The position numbers were made by a program, and so were the translations under genes. This document shows, piece by piece, positions 39,690 through 48,257 of a stretch of DNA of 50,679 bases (its first letter is position 1; every line of letters begins with the position of its first letter). This stretch comes from an uncultured Collinsella sp. (lineage in GTDB: Bacteria > Actinomycetota > Coriobacteriia > Coriobacteriales > Coriobacteriaceae). Where the stretch lies: assembly GCA_905208635.1 (NCBI GenBank), contig CAJLPX010000015.1, positions 1-50,679 on the forward strand, written 5' to 3'. The notes under the pieces are model-generated. The model ran no database searches, was not told the origin of the DNA, and was given only the letters and a program-made list of their open reading frames with translations.

Positions 39690-40382
39690 ATGGTCCTTAG
39701 GATCTTTAAAATCGTCTGGCCAGTGATGCTTACCTATGTTGCAATAGGCGCGCCGTGCGGAATGATCATGGGGCAGACGGGAATGGAGCCCTGGATGGTC
39801 TTTGCTCTGAGCAGCACGTTTGTGACGGGCAGCGGCCAGTTTATGATCTGCAATCTTTGGCTGGCGGGCGTACCGGCACCTTCGATTATCGCGAGCGTCG
39901 CCGCCATCTCCTCGCGCTTCGCTCTTTACTCGGCATCGATCGCACCCCATCTGGCGGGCGCCTCGAAGCGTCAGACGCTGGCTGTTGCCGCGACGCTCAC
40001 CGAGGAGGCATACGGCATCTCGCTTGCCAAGTTGGTTGAAGGGGAGGATTGGGGCCCGCGCGAGTCCTTCGTGCTCAACGTGATCCTTATCGCAACATGG
40101 GGCGTTTCGTGTACGATGGGCGCCATCGTCGGCGCCGTTGTCGATGTTCCCACCGCCATTGCAGCCTTTGTCTGCACCTCGCTCTTTATCTGCCTGCTCT
40201 TTTCGCAGCGGCTGTCGCGCGGCAACGTTGTCGCGGCGGTTTCGGGCGCGGTGTCCGTCGCCGTATGCAAGTTCTTGGGCCTCACGAATATTGCCGTGCC
40301 GGCAAGCGTCGTGGCCGGCATTGCCATTGCGTTGGCGTGCGATGCTGTATTTGACGGAAGAGGTGCCCGCGATGCCCGTTAA
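39690..40382 (+). CDS. azlC: AzlC-family branched-chain amino acid exporter large subunit
   Basis: A 230-aa membrane protein. IFKIVWPVMLTYVAIGAPCGM, SSTFVTGSGQFMIC and AAISSRFALYSASIAPHL are AzlC hallmarks. AzlC with AzlD exports branched-chain amino acids and analogues. ATG 39690 has GGGAG close by; a TTG start at 39621 with AGGTG would add 23 residues. The azlD start is inside its last codons. Confidence 0.88.
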   Translation: MVLRIFKIVWPVMLTYVAIGAPCGMIMGQTGMEPWMVFALSSTFVTGSGQFMICNLWLAGVPAPSIIASVAAISSRFALYSASIAPHLAGASKRQTLAVAATLTEEAYGISLAKLVEGEDWGPRESFVLNVILIATWGVSCTMGAIVGAVVDVPTAIAAFVCTSLFICLLFSQRLSRGNVVAAVSGAVSVAVCKFLGLTNIAVPASVVAGIAIALACDAVFDGRGARDAR

Positions 40383-40695
40383 CGAGTTCTTGGTTCTGTG
40401 GCTGTCGTCGTGGGCTGCTATCGCGTTCTTTCGCATCGCGCCGGCGTTTGCCTTGCGCGGGAGAACGCTGTCGCCCCGCATTACCGAGGCCCTGGGTTAT
40501 ATCCCGCCCGCTGCCTTTGCCGCGCTGGTCGCCAACGACTTGGTGAGCCCCGGCGCGTTCGACGCGGGGCTCTGGCCTGCCTTGGTTCCCTGGATTGCGG
40601 CTGCCGGCGTCGTGGTGGTGGCAATCAGGACAAAGTCGATGTTGTGGTGCTGTGTTTCGGGCATCGTGCTCTATATCGTTTTGAGCCTCGTATAA
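40372..40695 (+). CDS. azlD: AzlD-family small subunit
   Basis: A 107-aa membrane protein with about four helices (VNEFLVLWLSSWAAIAFFRIAPAF, ITEALGYIPPAAFAALVAN). It overlaps azlC by 11 bases; GGAAGAGGTG provides the ribosome site at 40357-40366. It works with AzlC as a two-part exporter. Confidence 0.87.
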   Translation: MPVNEFLVLWLSSWAAIAFFRIAPAFALRGRTLSPRITEALGYIPPAAFAALVANDLVSPGAFDAGLWPALVPWIAAAGVVVVAIRTKSMLWCCVSGIVLYIVLSLV

Positions 40696-40836
40696 GAGCG
40701 GGACACGTTTAGCATCCCGGCCAACGAATCCAATTTTTCACCGAGCTGGTCTATTTCTTCTGGTACCATGGTCAAACTTTACTGTAGCAAAGCGTGACGT
40801 GGGCTTTTGTACCCCGTCAGCGGAAATGGGGGTTTC

Positions 40837-41859
40837 ATGGCACAGGAAGCGACCGCCAACGAGCAAAAGAAATTCAAGGTCCCGCGCATCCCGGGCGACA
40901 TCATGATCTATCCGATGATCGTCGGTCTTTTGCTCAACACCTTCTGCCCGCAGGTTTTTGAGATCGGCGGCTTCTTTACGGCTGCCTGCCGCGGTGGCTC
41001 CAATACCATCGTCGCCGCGATCCTGCTGTTTGTGGGCGCCGGCATCAGCTTTAAGTCCACGCCGGGTGCCATCAAGACCGGTATCGTCGTGCTGATCCCC
41101 AAGCTGGTCGTCGCAGCGGCTCTCGGCCTGGGCGTGGCATATTTCTTTAACGACAACTTCCTGGGTCTGAGCTCCGTGTCTATCATCGGCGGCATCACGT
41201 TTTGCAACATGGCGCTCTATACGGGCATCATGGGCGAGTTCGGCGATGAGTCCGAGCAGGGCGCCGTCGGTATCCTGTTCTTTACGGCTGGCCCCGCCGT
41301 CACGATGATCATCCTCGGTGTTTCCGGCCTCGCCAACATTCCCATTGGCACCATTATCGGCTCCATCTCGCCACTCGTTATTGGCATGGTTCTGGGCAAC
41401 CTGTTCCCGTTTATCAAGAACCTGCTGGTTCCCGGTGCCAATCCCGCGATTGCCGTCATCGGATTTCAGCTCGGTGCGTCCATGAGCCTGTCGAGCTTTA
41501 TCACCGGCGGTATTTCCGGCATCTTGCTGGGCCTTGTCACGCTGTTTGTCGTCGGTCCCATCACCTTTGCGTTCGAGCGTCTGTGCGGCGGCAATGGCAA
41601 GGCCGCTGTGGCTTGCTCCACCATTGCCGGCACGGCTATGACCACACCGGTTGCCCTCGCCGAGGTCGCACCGCGTTACGCCGAGCTTGCGCCCACCGCG
41701 TACGCTCAGATCGCCACCGCCGTTATCATCACGGCGGTCATGGCTCCGATTCTGACTGGCTGGGTCGACAAGAAGTTCTGCCAAGGCAAGGAGGATTTGT
41801 CGCCTGTCGGTGTCGAGGCCATCGAGGAAGCCGTCGCGACTGACATCGATGGCGAGTAG
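40837..41859 (+). CDS. kdgT: 2-keto-3-deoxygluconate permease (KdgT family)
   Basis: A 340-aa permease with about ten helices. The KdgT family sequence is visible (RIPGDIMIYPMIVGLLLNTFCPQ, GGSNTIVAAILLFVGAGISFK, FNDNFLGLSSVSIIGGIT, GDESEQGAVGILFFTAGPA). It is expected to import 2-keto-3-deoxygluconate, a pectin-breakdown product, by proton symport. ATG 40837 follows a GGGGGT ribosome site. No kdgK or kdgA is adjacent, so the substrate assignment rests on family only. Confidence 0.85.
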   Translation: MAQEATANEQKKFKVPRIPGDIMIYPMIVGLLLNTFCPQVFEIGGFFTAACRGGSNTIVAAILLFVGAGISFKSTPGAIKTGIVVLIPKLVVAAALGLGVAYFFNDNFLGLSSVSIIGGITFCNMALYTGIMGEFGDESEQGAVGILFFTAGPAVTMIILGVSGLANIPIGTIIGSISPLVIGMVLGNLFPFIKNLLVPGANPAIAVIGFQLGASMSLSSFITGGISGILLGLVTLFVVGPITFAFERLCGGNGKAAVACSTIAGTAMTTPVALAEVAPRYAELAPTAYAQIATAVIITAVMAPILTGWVDKKFCQGKEDLSPVGVEAIEEAVATDIDGE

Positions 41860-41908
41860 CAATCGATACCTATCAATGATGCCGGCGTGTGCAATTCGCG
41901 CCGTATGG

Positions 41909-41986
41909 GCGCCCGAACAGAAACTGTTTTGCAGTGATGTTCGGGCGCTCTGCTATTATCCCCTTTACCCCTGCGGAGTAAAGGGG
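41909..41986 (+). terminator. Two tandem hairpins after kdgT
   Basis: GCGCCCGAACA (41909-41919) pairs with TGTTCGGGCGC (41938-41948). CCCCTTTAC (41960-41968) pairs with GTAAAGGGG (41978-41986), followed by TGTTTATT. Confidence 0.7.
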
Positions 41987-42049
41987 TGTTTATTGCCCTG
42001 ATTCGAATTGGGCGATTCTGACCACTTGGGTATTGAAGGGATGGCGCTA

Positions 42050-43192
42050 GTGGTTAAGGCACTTAAGATTGAGATATTCGTGCTATGCATGATTGTTCTT
42101 ATCGGGCTTGCCGTGCGAAGTCGTCGCTCCTTGTTCTCGAGCACCCAGCAGCTATTGTTTAGCATGCTTGGCTACACCTCTGCCGCGTACATATTATTCG
42201 ATATGATCTGGACGCTTTCGGACGGTGTGGACGGCACGTTGGGCATTGCTGCCAACTGGATTTCCAACGCGGTTTCGTTTTCGCTCTTTGCTATCGCGTG
42301 TCTCATTTGGTTTATCTATTCCGAGACGGTGCAGGGTTCTCGCCTTTTGACCTCGCGCTATAGGGTGGTGCTTGTAGCGTTGCCTACGGCTCTGGTGGTC
42401 GTGCTGGCGTTTACCAGTTACTGGACGCACGCCCTGTTCTATATCGATTCGCAGGGCGTGTATCGTCGCGGCTTTGCCTATATGATCCAGCCCATCGTCA
42501 GCTACTGTTACGTTATACATACGTCCCTGCATGCATTTGTGCAATCTCGCAGGGTCGAGAGCCTGCAGACGAAGGCCATCTATCGAACCTTGGCATTTTT
42601 CGCCATTCCGGCCCTGGTGGGCGGTACCTTTCAGGTCGTATACTCGGTGCCCGGCCTTTGTGTCGGCATAATGATTAGCATGTTGCTGCTCTACATCATC
42701 TACCAGGAGCAGCTCATCTCGACCGACCCGTTGACTGGACTTAACAATCGCAACCGTTTTGAGACCTATATGCTGTCGCTCTTCTCAAATGTGGATCAGG
42801 CCGAAGATGTATATCTGCTTATGATGGACGGCGACGGCTTTAAGCAGATTAACGATCGCTATGGGCATGTGGAGGGCGACCACGCTCTTCAGGTCATATC
42901 CGCTGCGCTCAAAGAAGTCTGCTCGGCGTCTGGCGGCTTTATCGCACGTTATGGTGGCGATGAGTTCGTGGTGCTCCAAAAGGCAGTGGCGGAACAGGAT
43001 ATCATGCATCTGTGCGCGACAATCAACGATGAGCTCGCGCGCGCCGAGGTTCCGTATCTGTTGCGGATGTCCATCGGCTACGCACGGGTTGGTGATGGCG
43101 TCGATACCTGGCAAGACTTGCTTCGCGCTGCCGATGCGGAGCTCTACCGTGTCAAGGCCGAGAAAAAGAAAGCTGGCATCCAGATACGCTAG
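42050..43192 (+). CDS. Membrane diguanylate cyclase (GGDEF domain)
   Basis: A 380-aa protein. The N-terminal half has about seven hydrophobic helices (IEIFVLCMIVLIGLAV, VSFSLFAIACLIWFIY, IPALVGGTFQVVYS). The C-terminal half is a GGDEF domain: STDPLTGLNNRN, MMDGDGFKQINDRYGH, ARYGGDEFVVLQ with an intact GGDEF active site. It should make c-di-GMP in response to a signal sensed by the membrane part. I favour GTG 42050 because AAGGGA sits 8 bases upstream; ATG 42041 is too close to that site. Confidence 0.83.
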   Translation: MVKALKIEIFVLCMIVLIGLAVRSRRSLFSSTQQLLFSMLGYTSAAYILFDMIWTLSDGVDGTLGIAANWISNAVSFSLFAIACLIWFIYSETVQGSRLLTSRYRVVLVALPTALVVVLAFTSYWTHALFYIDSQGVYRRGFAYMIQPIVSYCYVIHTSLHAFVQSRRVESLQTKAIYRTLAFFAIPALVGGTFQVVYSVPGLCVGIMISMLLLYIIYQEQLISTDPLTGLNNRNRFETYMLSLFSNVDQAEDVYLLMMDGDGFKQINDRYGHVEGDHALQVISAALKEVCSASGGFIARYGGDEFVVLQKAVAEQDIMHLCATINDELARAEVPYLLRMSIGYARVGDGVDTWQDLLRAADAELYRVKAEKKKAGIQIR

Positions 43193-43276
43193 ATAAAGGG
43201 GTGCAAGCTTGCGTGCATGGCGGCCCTCGGCTCTCCGATGTACTCCATTAAGCTAAAGTGTGCGAACATCCTCCCT

Positions 43277-43303
43277 AAAAAGGTGAGCTCGCTAGGCCTT
43301 TTT
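43277..43303 (-). terminator. Terminator of the EamA gene
   Basis: On the minus strand AAAAAGG (43303-43297) pairs with CCTTTTT (43283-43277) around a loop holding GAGCTC. The stem overlaps the stop codon. Confidence 0.55.
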
Positions 43304-44227
43304 GGGCCTGTTGACGATGATGATGCCGCCGCAGACCAACAGCAGGGCAACGATGACGGTAACGGGGCTCGTGCCTGCGCCTTCGCCGAGCAGCAGAGCG
43401 CTCAACAGTACGCCAAAGACTGGATTCATAAAGCCAAAGACCGACACACGGCTGACGGGGTTGACGGCAAGCAGACGCGACCATAGCGAGTACGCGACGG
43501 CGGAAATGAGTGCCATATAGATAATGAGTGCGATGGCGGGGATGATCGCGGTGGGGGAGAGCGCGCCGCCCATCAAAAACCCGATGGCGGTAAGGACCAA
43601 ACCTCCGACTAAAAACTGCCAGCCGGCGAGCAAGACGCCGTCATGCTTGCGCGAGAAGATGCCGATCAGGCAGGTCGAAAGAGCACCCGCGACAGTGGAG
43701 GCTAGGATAAAGCCCTCGCCATCGAGCCTGAAGCCAAAGGTGCCATCTGCGCCCGAGAGGTTGACGAGCGCGACGCCGGCAAAGCCCAGCGCACAGCCAA
43801 GCACCTTGGCCGTATTGAGCTTCTCGGTGTGAAATGCCAGGGCGGCAAAGAGGATTGCGAGGAAGTTGGCGCTGGCCTCGATGATGGAGCTCGACATGGC
43901 GCTGGCGTGCGAGAGGCCCAGATAGAAAAAGAAGTACTGCCCGATAGTCTGGAAGAGCGACAAGACAAAGATGGGCTTGATGTCGCGAGCCTGCGGAATG
44001 AGGGGGCGGCGCTGGGCCGCACTCATCCCAACGATAACCAGGGCGCCGGCAAGCGTGAAGCGCAAGCCCGCAAAGAGCAGCTGCGAGGCGCTATCGTGCG
44101 CCGGGATACCAAAGAGTGCGTAGCCGATCTTGATGCAGGGAAAGGCCGATCCCCAGAGCGCGCAACAAACAAGACAGCCCAGGATGAGTCCGGGCAGGGT
44201 GGCGAGATGCGGCTTGCGGCTTTCCAT
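43292..44227 (-). CDS. EamA-family (DMT) transporter
   Basis: A 311-aa membrane protein with about ten helices and two EamA repeats (ILGCLVCCALWGSAFPCIKIGYALF and LASTVAGALSTCLIGIFSRK). Conserved ASANFLAILFAALAF and GFMNPVFGVLLSALLLGE end each half. The family exports metabolites, often amino acids or nucleosides; the substrate is unknown. ATG 44227 follows GGAAGG; an upstream in-frame start at 44269 is not supported. It follows purL on the same strand but is separated by a strong terminator. Confidence 0.88.
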   Translation of the reverse strand: MESRKPHLATLPGLILGCLVCCALWGSAFPCIKIGYALFGIPAHDSASQLLFAGLRFTLAGALVIVGMSAAQRRPLIPQARDIKPIFVLSLFQTIGQYFFFYLGLSHASAMSSSIIEASANFLAILFAALAFHTEKLNTAKVLGCALGFAGVALVNLSGADGTFGFRLDGEGFILASTVAGALSTCLIGIFSRKHDGVLLAGWQFLVGGLVLTAIGFLMGGALSPTAIIPAIALIIYMALISAVAYSLWSRLLAVNPVSRVSVFGFMNPVFGVLLSALLLGEGAGTSPVTVIVALLLVCGGIIIVNRPKKA

Positions 44228-44252
44228 GATGTCCTTCCTGCATGCGCGAAGC

Positions 44253-44289
44253 AAAAAAGAACCCGCCACCGGATGTGTCGGTGGCGGGT
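44253..44289 (-). terminator. Terminator of purL
   Basis: On the minus strand ACCCGCCACCG pairs with CGGTGGCGGGT and is followed by a T-rich run (TCTTTTTTGC). Confidence 0.88.
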
Positions 44290-44326
44290 GTTGTTACCCG
44301 AGGGGATTGTACCCGATGGGAAAGGT

Positions 44327-47300
44327 TTAAGCGAAGTAGGCCACGCCGCTCTCAAAGATCGGCATGAACTTATCGCCGGGGACATGCTCGGGCACGTTGC
44401 GGTACAGGTTGTCGCCGCGACGCTCGGCATGGCCCATCTTGCCCAGGACGCGGCCGTCGGGGCTCGTGATGCCCTCGATGGCGAGTGCGGAGCCGTTGGG
44501 GTTGACGGAAAGATCCATGCTGGGCTTTCCGTCCTCGCCCACGTACTGCGTGGCGACCTGGCCGTTGGCGATCAGCTGGGCGAGCACCTCGTCATTGGCG
44601 ACAAAGCGGCCCTCGCCGTGGCTGATGGCGACGGTGTAGGGGTCGTCCAGGCTGCACTGCGAAAGCCACGGGGACAGGTTGGACGAGATACGGGTGCGCA
44701 CCAGACGGCTCTGGTGGCGACCGATGGTGTTGAACGTCAGCGTGGGCGCATCGGGCGTGGCGTCGACGATGTCGCCGTAGGGCACCAGGCCGAGCTTGAT
44801 CAGGGCCTGGAAGCCGTTGCAGATGCCCAGCATCAGGCCATCGCGGGCCTTGAGCAGGTCGCGGACTGCCTCGGTGACCTCGGGAGCGCGGAAGAACGCC
44901 GTGATGAACTTGGCAGAGCCGTCGGGCTCGTCGCCGCCCGAGAAGCCGCCGGGGATCATAACGATCTGGCTTGCACGGATGCGGCGCGCAAGCTCGTGGG
45001 TGCTCTCGGCGACGGCCTCGGGCGTGAGGTTGTTGATCACGAAGGTGTCGGCCTCGGCACCGGCGGCACGGAAGGCGCGGGCGCTGTCGTACTCGCAGTT
45101 GTTGCCGGGGAACACGGGGATGATTACGCGCGGGCGGGCGATCTTGGCGCCGCCGTACACGTGGATATCCTTGGCGCGGAAGTCGATGGTCTCGACCTCG
45201 GCGGTCTCGCCGGTGCTGCGGTAGGCGAAGACGCCCTCGATGCCGCTCTCCCAGGCCTCCTGGAGCTCAGCGAGCTCGATGACTTCGGAGCCGGTGTCGA
45301 TGACATAGCCCTCGACGGTGGTACCCAGGGGCTCGACGACAACGCCGTCGGCGACCTCGGACAGCTCGGCGTCCTCGGCGAGCTCGACGATAAAGCTGCC
45401 GTAGAGCGGGGTGAAGAGGCTCTCCACGTCCACGTCCTCGGCAAGCTCGATGCCGATCTGGTTGCCGACGCACATCTTAAAGAGGCTCTCGACGCCGCAG
45501 CCGTAGCCGGGCGTGGAGACGGCCAGGGCGTCGCCGTTGGCGGTGAGCGCCTCGACGGCGTCAAACGCGGCGAGCAGCTGCTGAGCGTCGGGGCGGTAGT
45601 CCTCGCCATAGGTGGCGGGGGCGATACGGACGACGCGGTGTGTGAGGCCCTTGAACTCGGGGGAGACAGCGCGGGCCGCCTTGCCCACGGCGACAGCGAA
45701 GCTGATCAGGGTCGGCGGAACGTTGAGCTCGCCGGCCTCGTCCTCAAACGAGCCGCTCATGGAGTCCTTGCCGCCGATGGCGCCGGCACCCAGGTCGACT
45801 TGGGCCATGAGGGCGCCCAGGACGGCTGCCGTGGGCTTGCCCCAGCGCTCGGCCTCGGTGCGCAGACGCTCGAAGTACTCCTGGAAGGAGAGATAGGCGC
45901 GCTTGTGCTCAAAGCCGGCAGCCACGAGCTTGGCGATGGACTCGACCACGGACAGGTAGGCGCCCGCAAACTGGTCGGCCTCCATCAGATAAGGGTTGAA
46001 GCCCCATGCCATGGCACTCGCCGTGGTGGTCTCGCCGTCCACGGGGAACTTGGCGACCATGGCCGAGCTGGGGGTGAGCTGCGTCTTGCCGCCAAAGGGC
46101 ATGAGCACGGTCGCGGCACCGATGGTGGAGTCAAAGCGCTCGGAAAGGCCCTTGTTGGAGGCGACGTTGAGGTCGGTGACCAGCGAGGTCATGCGCTCGG
46201 CAAGCGTGGTGCCGGCCCAGCTGGGCTGCCACACGCTACGGGCGCAGACGTGGGCGACCTGGTGCTTGGGTGCACCGTTGGAGTTGAGGAACTCGCGGGA
46301 CAGGTCGACGATGGCGACGCCGTTCCAGGCCATGCGCATGCGCGGCTCGGCGGTAACCTCGGCGATAACGGTCGCCTCCAGGTTCTCCTCGGCGGCGTAG
46401 CCCATGAACTCCTCGACGTCACCGTCGGCGACGGCGCAGGCCATGCGCTCCTGGGATTCAGAGATGGCGAGCTCGGTGCCGTCAAGACCGTCGTACTTTT
46501 TGGTCACGGTATCAAGGTCGACATACAGGCCGTCGGCAAGCTCGCCTACGGCGACCGAGACACCGCCAGCGCCAAAGTCGTTGCAGCGCTTGATCAGACG
46601 GCAGGCATCGCCGCGGCGGAACAGGCGCTGCAGCTTGCGCTCGACCGGGGCGTTGCCCTTCTGGACCTCGGCGCCCGATGTCTCGATGGACTCGGTGTTC
46701 TGGGTCTTGGAGGAGCCGGTGGCACCGCCGATGCCGTCACGGCCGGTGCGGCCACCCAAAAGGATGATCTTGTCGGTGGGGGCGGGGCACTCGCGACGCA
46801 CGTGGTTTGCCGGGGTAGCGCCCACGACGGCGCCGACCTCCATGCGCTTGGCGACGTAGCCGGGGTGATAGAGCTCGTTGACCTGGCCGGTGGCAAGGCC
46901 GATCTGGTTGCCGTAGCTGGAGTAGCCGGCGGCGGCAGTGGTCACGAGCTTGCGCTGCGGCAGCTTGCCCTCGAGCGTCTCGGACACGGGGACGGTGGGG
47001 TCGCCGGCACCGGTGACACGCATGGCCTGGTACACGTAGCTGCGGCCCGAGAGCGGGTCGCGGATAGCGCCGCCCACGCAGGTGGCGGCACCGCCGAAGG
47101 GCTCGATCTCGGTCGGGTGGTTGTGGGTCTCGTTCTTAAAGAGGAACAGCCAGTCCTGGTCCTCGCCATCGACATCGACCTTTACCTTGACGGTGCAGGC
47201 GTTGATCTCCTCGGACTCGTCGACATCGGTCATGACGCCGGTCTTCTTGAGGTACTTGGCGCCGATGGTGCCCATGTCCATGAGGCAGACGGGCTTGGTG

Positions 47301-48073
47301 TCGCGACCGAGTTCGTGGCGCATCTCCATGTAGCGGTCGAAGGCCTGCTGCACCACGGCGTCGTCGATCGTCACGTCGTCCAGGACGGTGCCGAAGGTGG
47401 TGTGGCGGCAGTGATCGGACCAGTAGGTGTCGATCACGCGGATCTCGGTGATGGTGGGGTCGCGATCCTCATCGCGGAAGTACTGCTGGCAGAAGGCGAT
47501 GTCCGCCTCGTCCATGGCAAGGCCGCGCTCGGAAATAAAGGCGGCAAGGCCGGCTTCGTCGAGCTCGCGGAAACCGTCGAGCACCTCGACGGGCTGGGGC
47601 TCGGGGGTCTCCATGTACAGCGTCTCGGGCAGGTCGAGCGAGGCGATGCGCGCCTCGACGGGGTTCACCACGTAGTGCTTGATGGCATCGATGGCGGCCT
47701 CGTCCAGAGCGCCCGAGATCATATAGACCTTGGCGGAGCGCACGGCGGGGCGCTCGCCCTGGCTGATGAGCTGCACGCACTCGCTGGCGGAGTCGGCGCG
47801 CTGGTCAAACTGGCCAGGCAGGAATTCGACGGCAAAGACGGCGCCATCGCTTGCGGGGAGCTCGTCGTAGGTCACATCGACCTGGGGCTCGCTAAAGACG
47901 GTCGGCACGCAGGACCGGAAAAGCTCCTTGTCGATGCCCTCGACGTCGTAGCGGTTGATAATCCTCAGGGCCTCGATGCCCTTGATGCCGAGAATTTCGG
48001 TCAGCTCGCCCTTGAGCTGCTGAGCCTCGACGTCGAACCCGGGTTTCTTCTCCACGTAGATACGAGAGACCAT
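44327..48073 (-). CDS. purL: Phosphoribosylformylglycinamidine synthase, single-chain PurL
   Basis: A 1,248-aa enzyme of purine synthesis converting FGAR, glutamine and ATP to FGAM. All domains are in one chain: an N-terminal PurS-like part (MVSRIYVEKKPGFDVEAQQ), a substrate site (VIDTYWSDHCRHTTF), the two ATP-binding halves (FLFKNETHNHPTEIEPFGGA; RCNDFGAGGVSVAVGELADG), and a C-terminal glutaminase with the nucleophile Cys1085 in GICNGFQALIK and His in ISHGEGRF. This is the clostridial/actinobacterial one-chain type (about 1,250 aa). The start MVSRIYV has AGGAACCA before it; an ORF extension of 36 codons upstream has no ribosome site. Confidence 0.95.
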   Translation of the reverse strand: MVSRIYVEKKPGFDVEAQQLKGELTEILGIKGIEALRIINRYDVEGIDKELFRSCVPTVFSEPQVDVTYDELPASDGAVFAVEFLPGQFDQRADSASECVQLISQGERPAVRSAKVYMISGALDEAAIDAIKHYVVNPVEARIASLDLPETLYMETPEPQPVEVLDGFRELDEAGLAAFISERGLAMDEADIAFCQQYFRDEDRDPTITEIRVIDTYWSDHCRHTTFGTVLDDVTIDDAVVQQAFDRYMEMRHELGRDTKPVCLMDMGTIGAKYLKKTGVMTDVDESEEINACTVKVKVDVDGEDQDWLFLFKNETHNHPTEIEPFGGAATCVGGAIRDPLSGRSYVYQAMRVTGAGDPTVPVSETLEGKLPQRKLVTTAAAGYSSYGNQIGLATGQVNELYHPGYVAKRMEVGAVVGATPANHVRRECPAPTDKIILLGGRTGRDGIGGATGSSKTQNTESIETSGAEVQKGNAPVERKLQRLFRRGDACRLIKRCNDFGAGGVSVAVGELADGLYVDLDTVTKKYDGLDGTELAISESQERMACAVADGDVEEFMGYAAEENLEATVIAEVTAEPRMRMAWNGVAIVDLSREFLNSNGAPKHQVAHVCARSVWQPSWAGTTLAERMTSLVTDLNVASNKGLSERFDSTIGAATVLMPFGGKTQLTPSSAMVAKFPVDGETTTASAMAWGFNPYLMEADQFAGAYLSVVESIAKLVAAGFEHKRAYLSFQEYFERLRTEAERWGKPTAAVLGALMAQVDLGAGAIGGKDSMSGSFEDEAGELNVPPTLISFAVAVGKAARAVSPEFKGLTHRVVRIAPATYGEDYRPDAQQLLAAFDAVEALTANGDALAVSTPGYGCGVESLFKMCVGNQIGIELAEDVDVESLFTPLYGSFIVELAEDAELSEVADGVVVEPLGTTVEGYVIDTGSEVIELAELQEAWESGIEGVFAYRSTGETAEVETIDFRAKDIHVYGGAKIARPRVIIPVFPGNNCEYDSARAFRAAGAEADTFVINNLTPEAVAESTHELARRIRASQIVMIPGGFSGGDEPDGSAKFITAFFRAPEVTEAVRDLLKARDGLMLGICNGFQALIKLGLVPYGDIVDATPDAPTLTFNTIGRHQSRLVRTRISSNLSPWLSQCSLDDPYTVAISHGEGRFVANDEVLAQLIANGQVATQYVGEDGKPSMDLSVNPNGSALAIEGITSPDGRVLGKMGHAERRGDNLYRNVPEHVPGDKFMPIFESGVAYFA

Positions 48074-48257
48074 TGGTTCCTGCCTTCCTGATCGGTTGGG
48101 CGTACGGTACGGTATGCGGCAGCGGTCGGTTTGCGGGGTCTGCCCTGCGGTCGCCTTGAGCCACATGTTTGTAAACCTCACTATGATACGACAGCTCGCG
48201 GCGCGTTGAGGACGGCGAGGGTGCTACAGTGAAGCGCAAACAAGAGAAAGGCATCAC

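Noticed and set aside
40738..41862. 374-codon minus-strand frame opposite kdgT
   Set aside because: Strongly biased Asp/Gly/Arg/Asn composition as expected for the complement of a membrane protein gene.
43829..48091. A 1,420-codon plus-strand open frame opposite purL
   Set aside because: It lies wholly antisense to a well-conserved purL, is rich in Gly/Ala/Asp/His without domain motifs, and has no ribosome site; it is a by-product of high-GC codon use.
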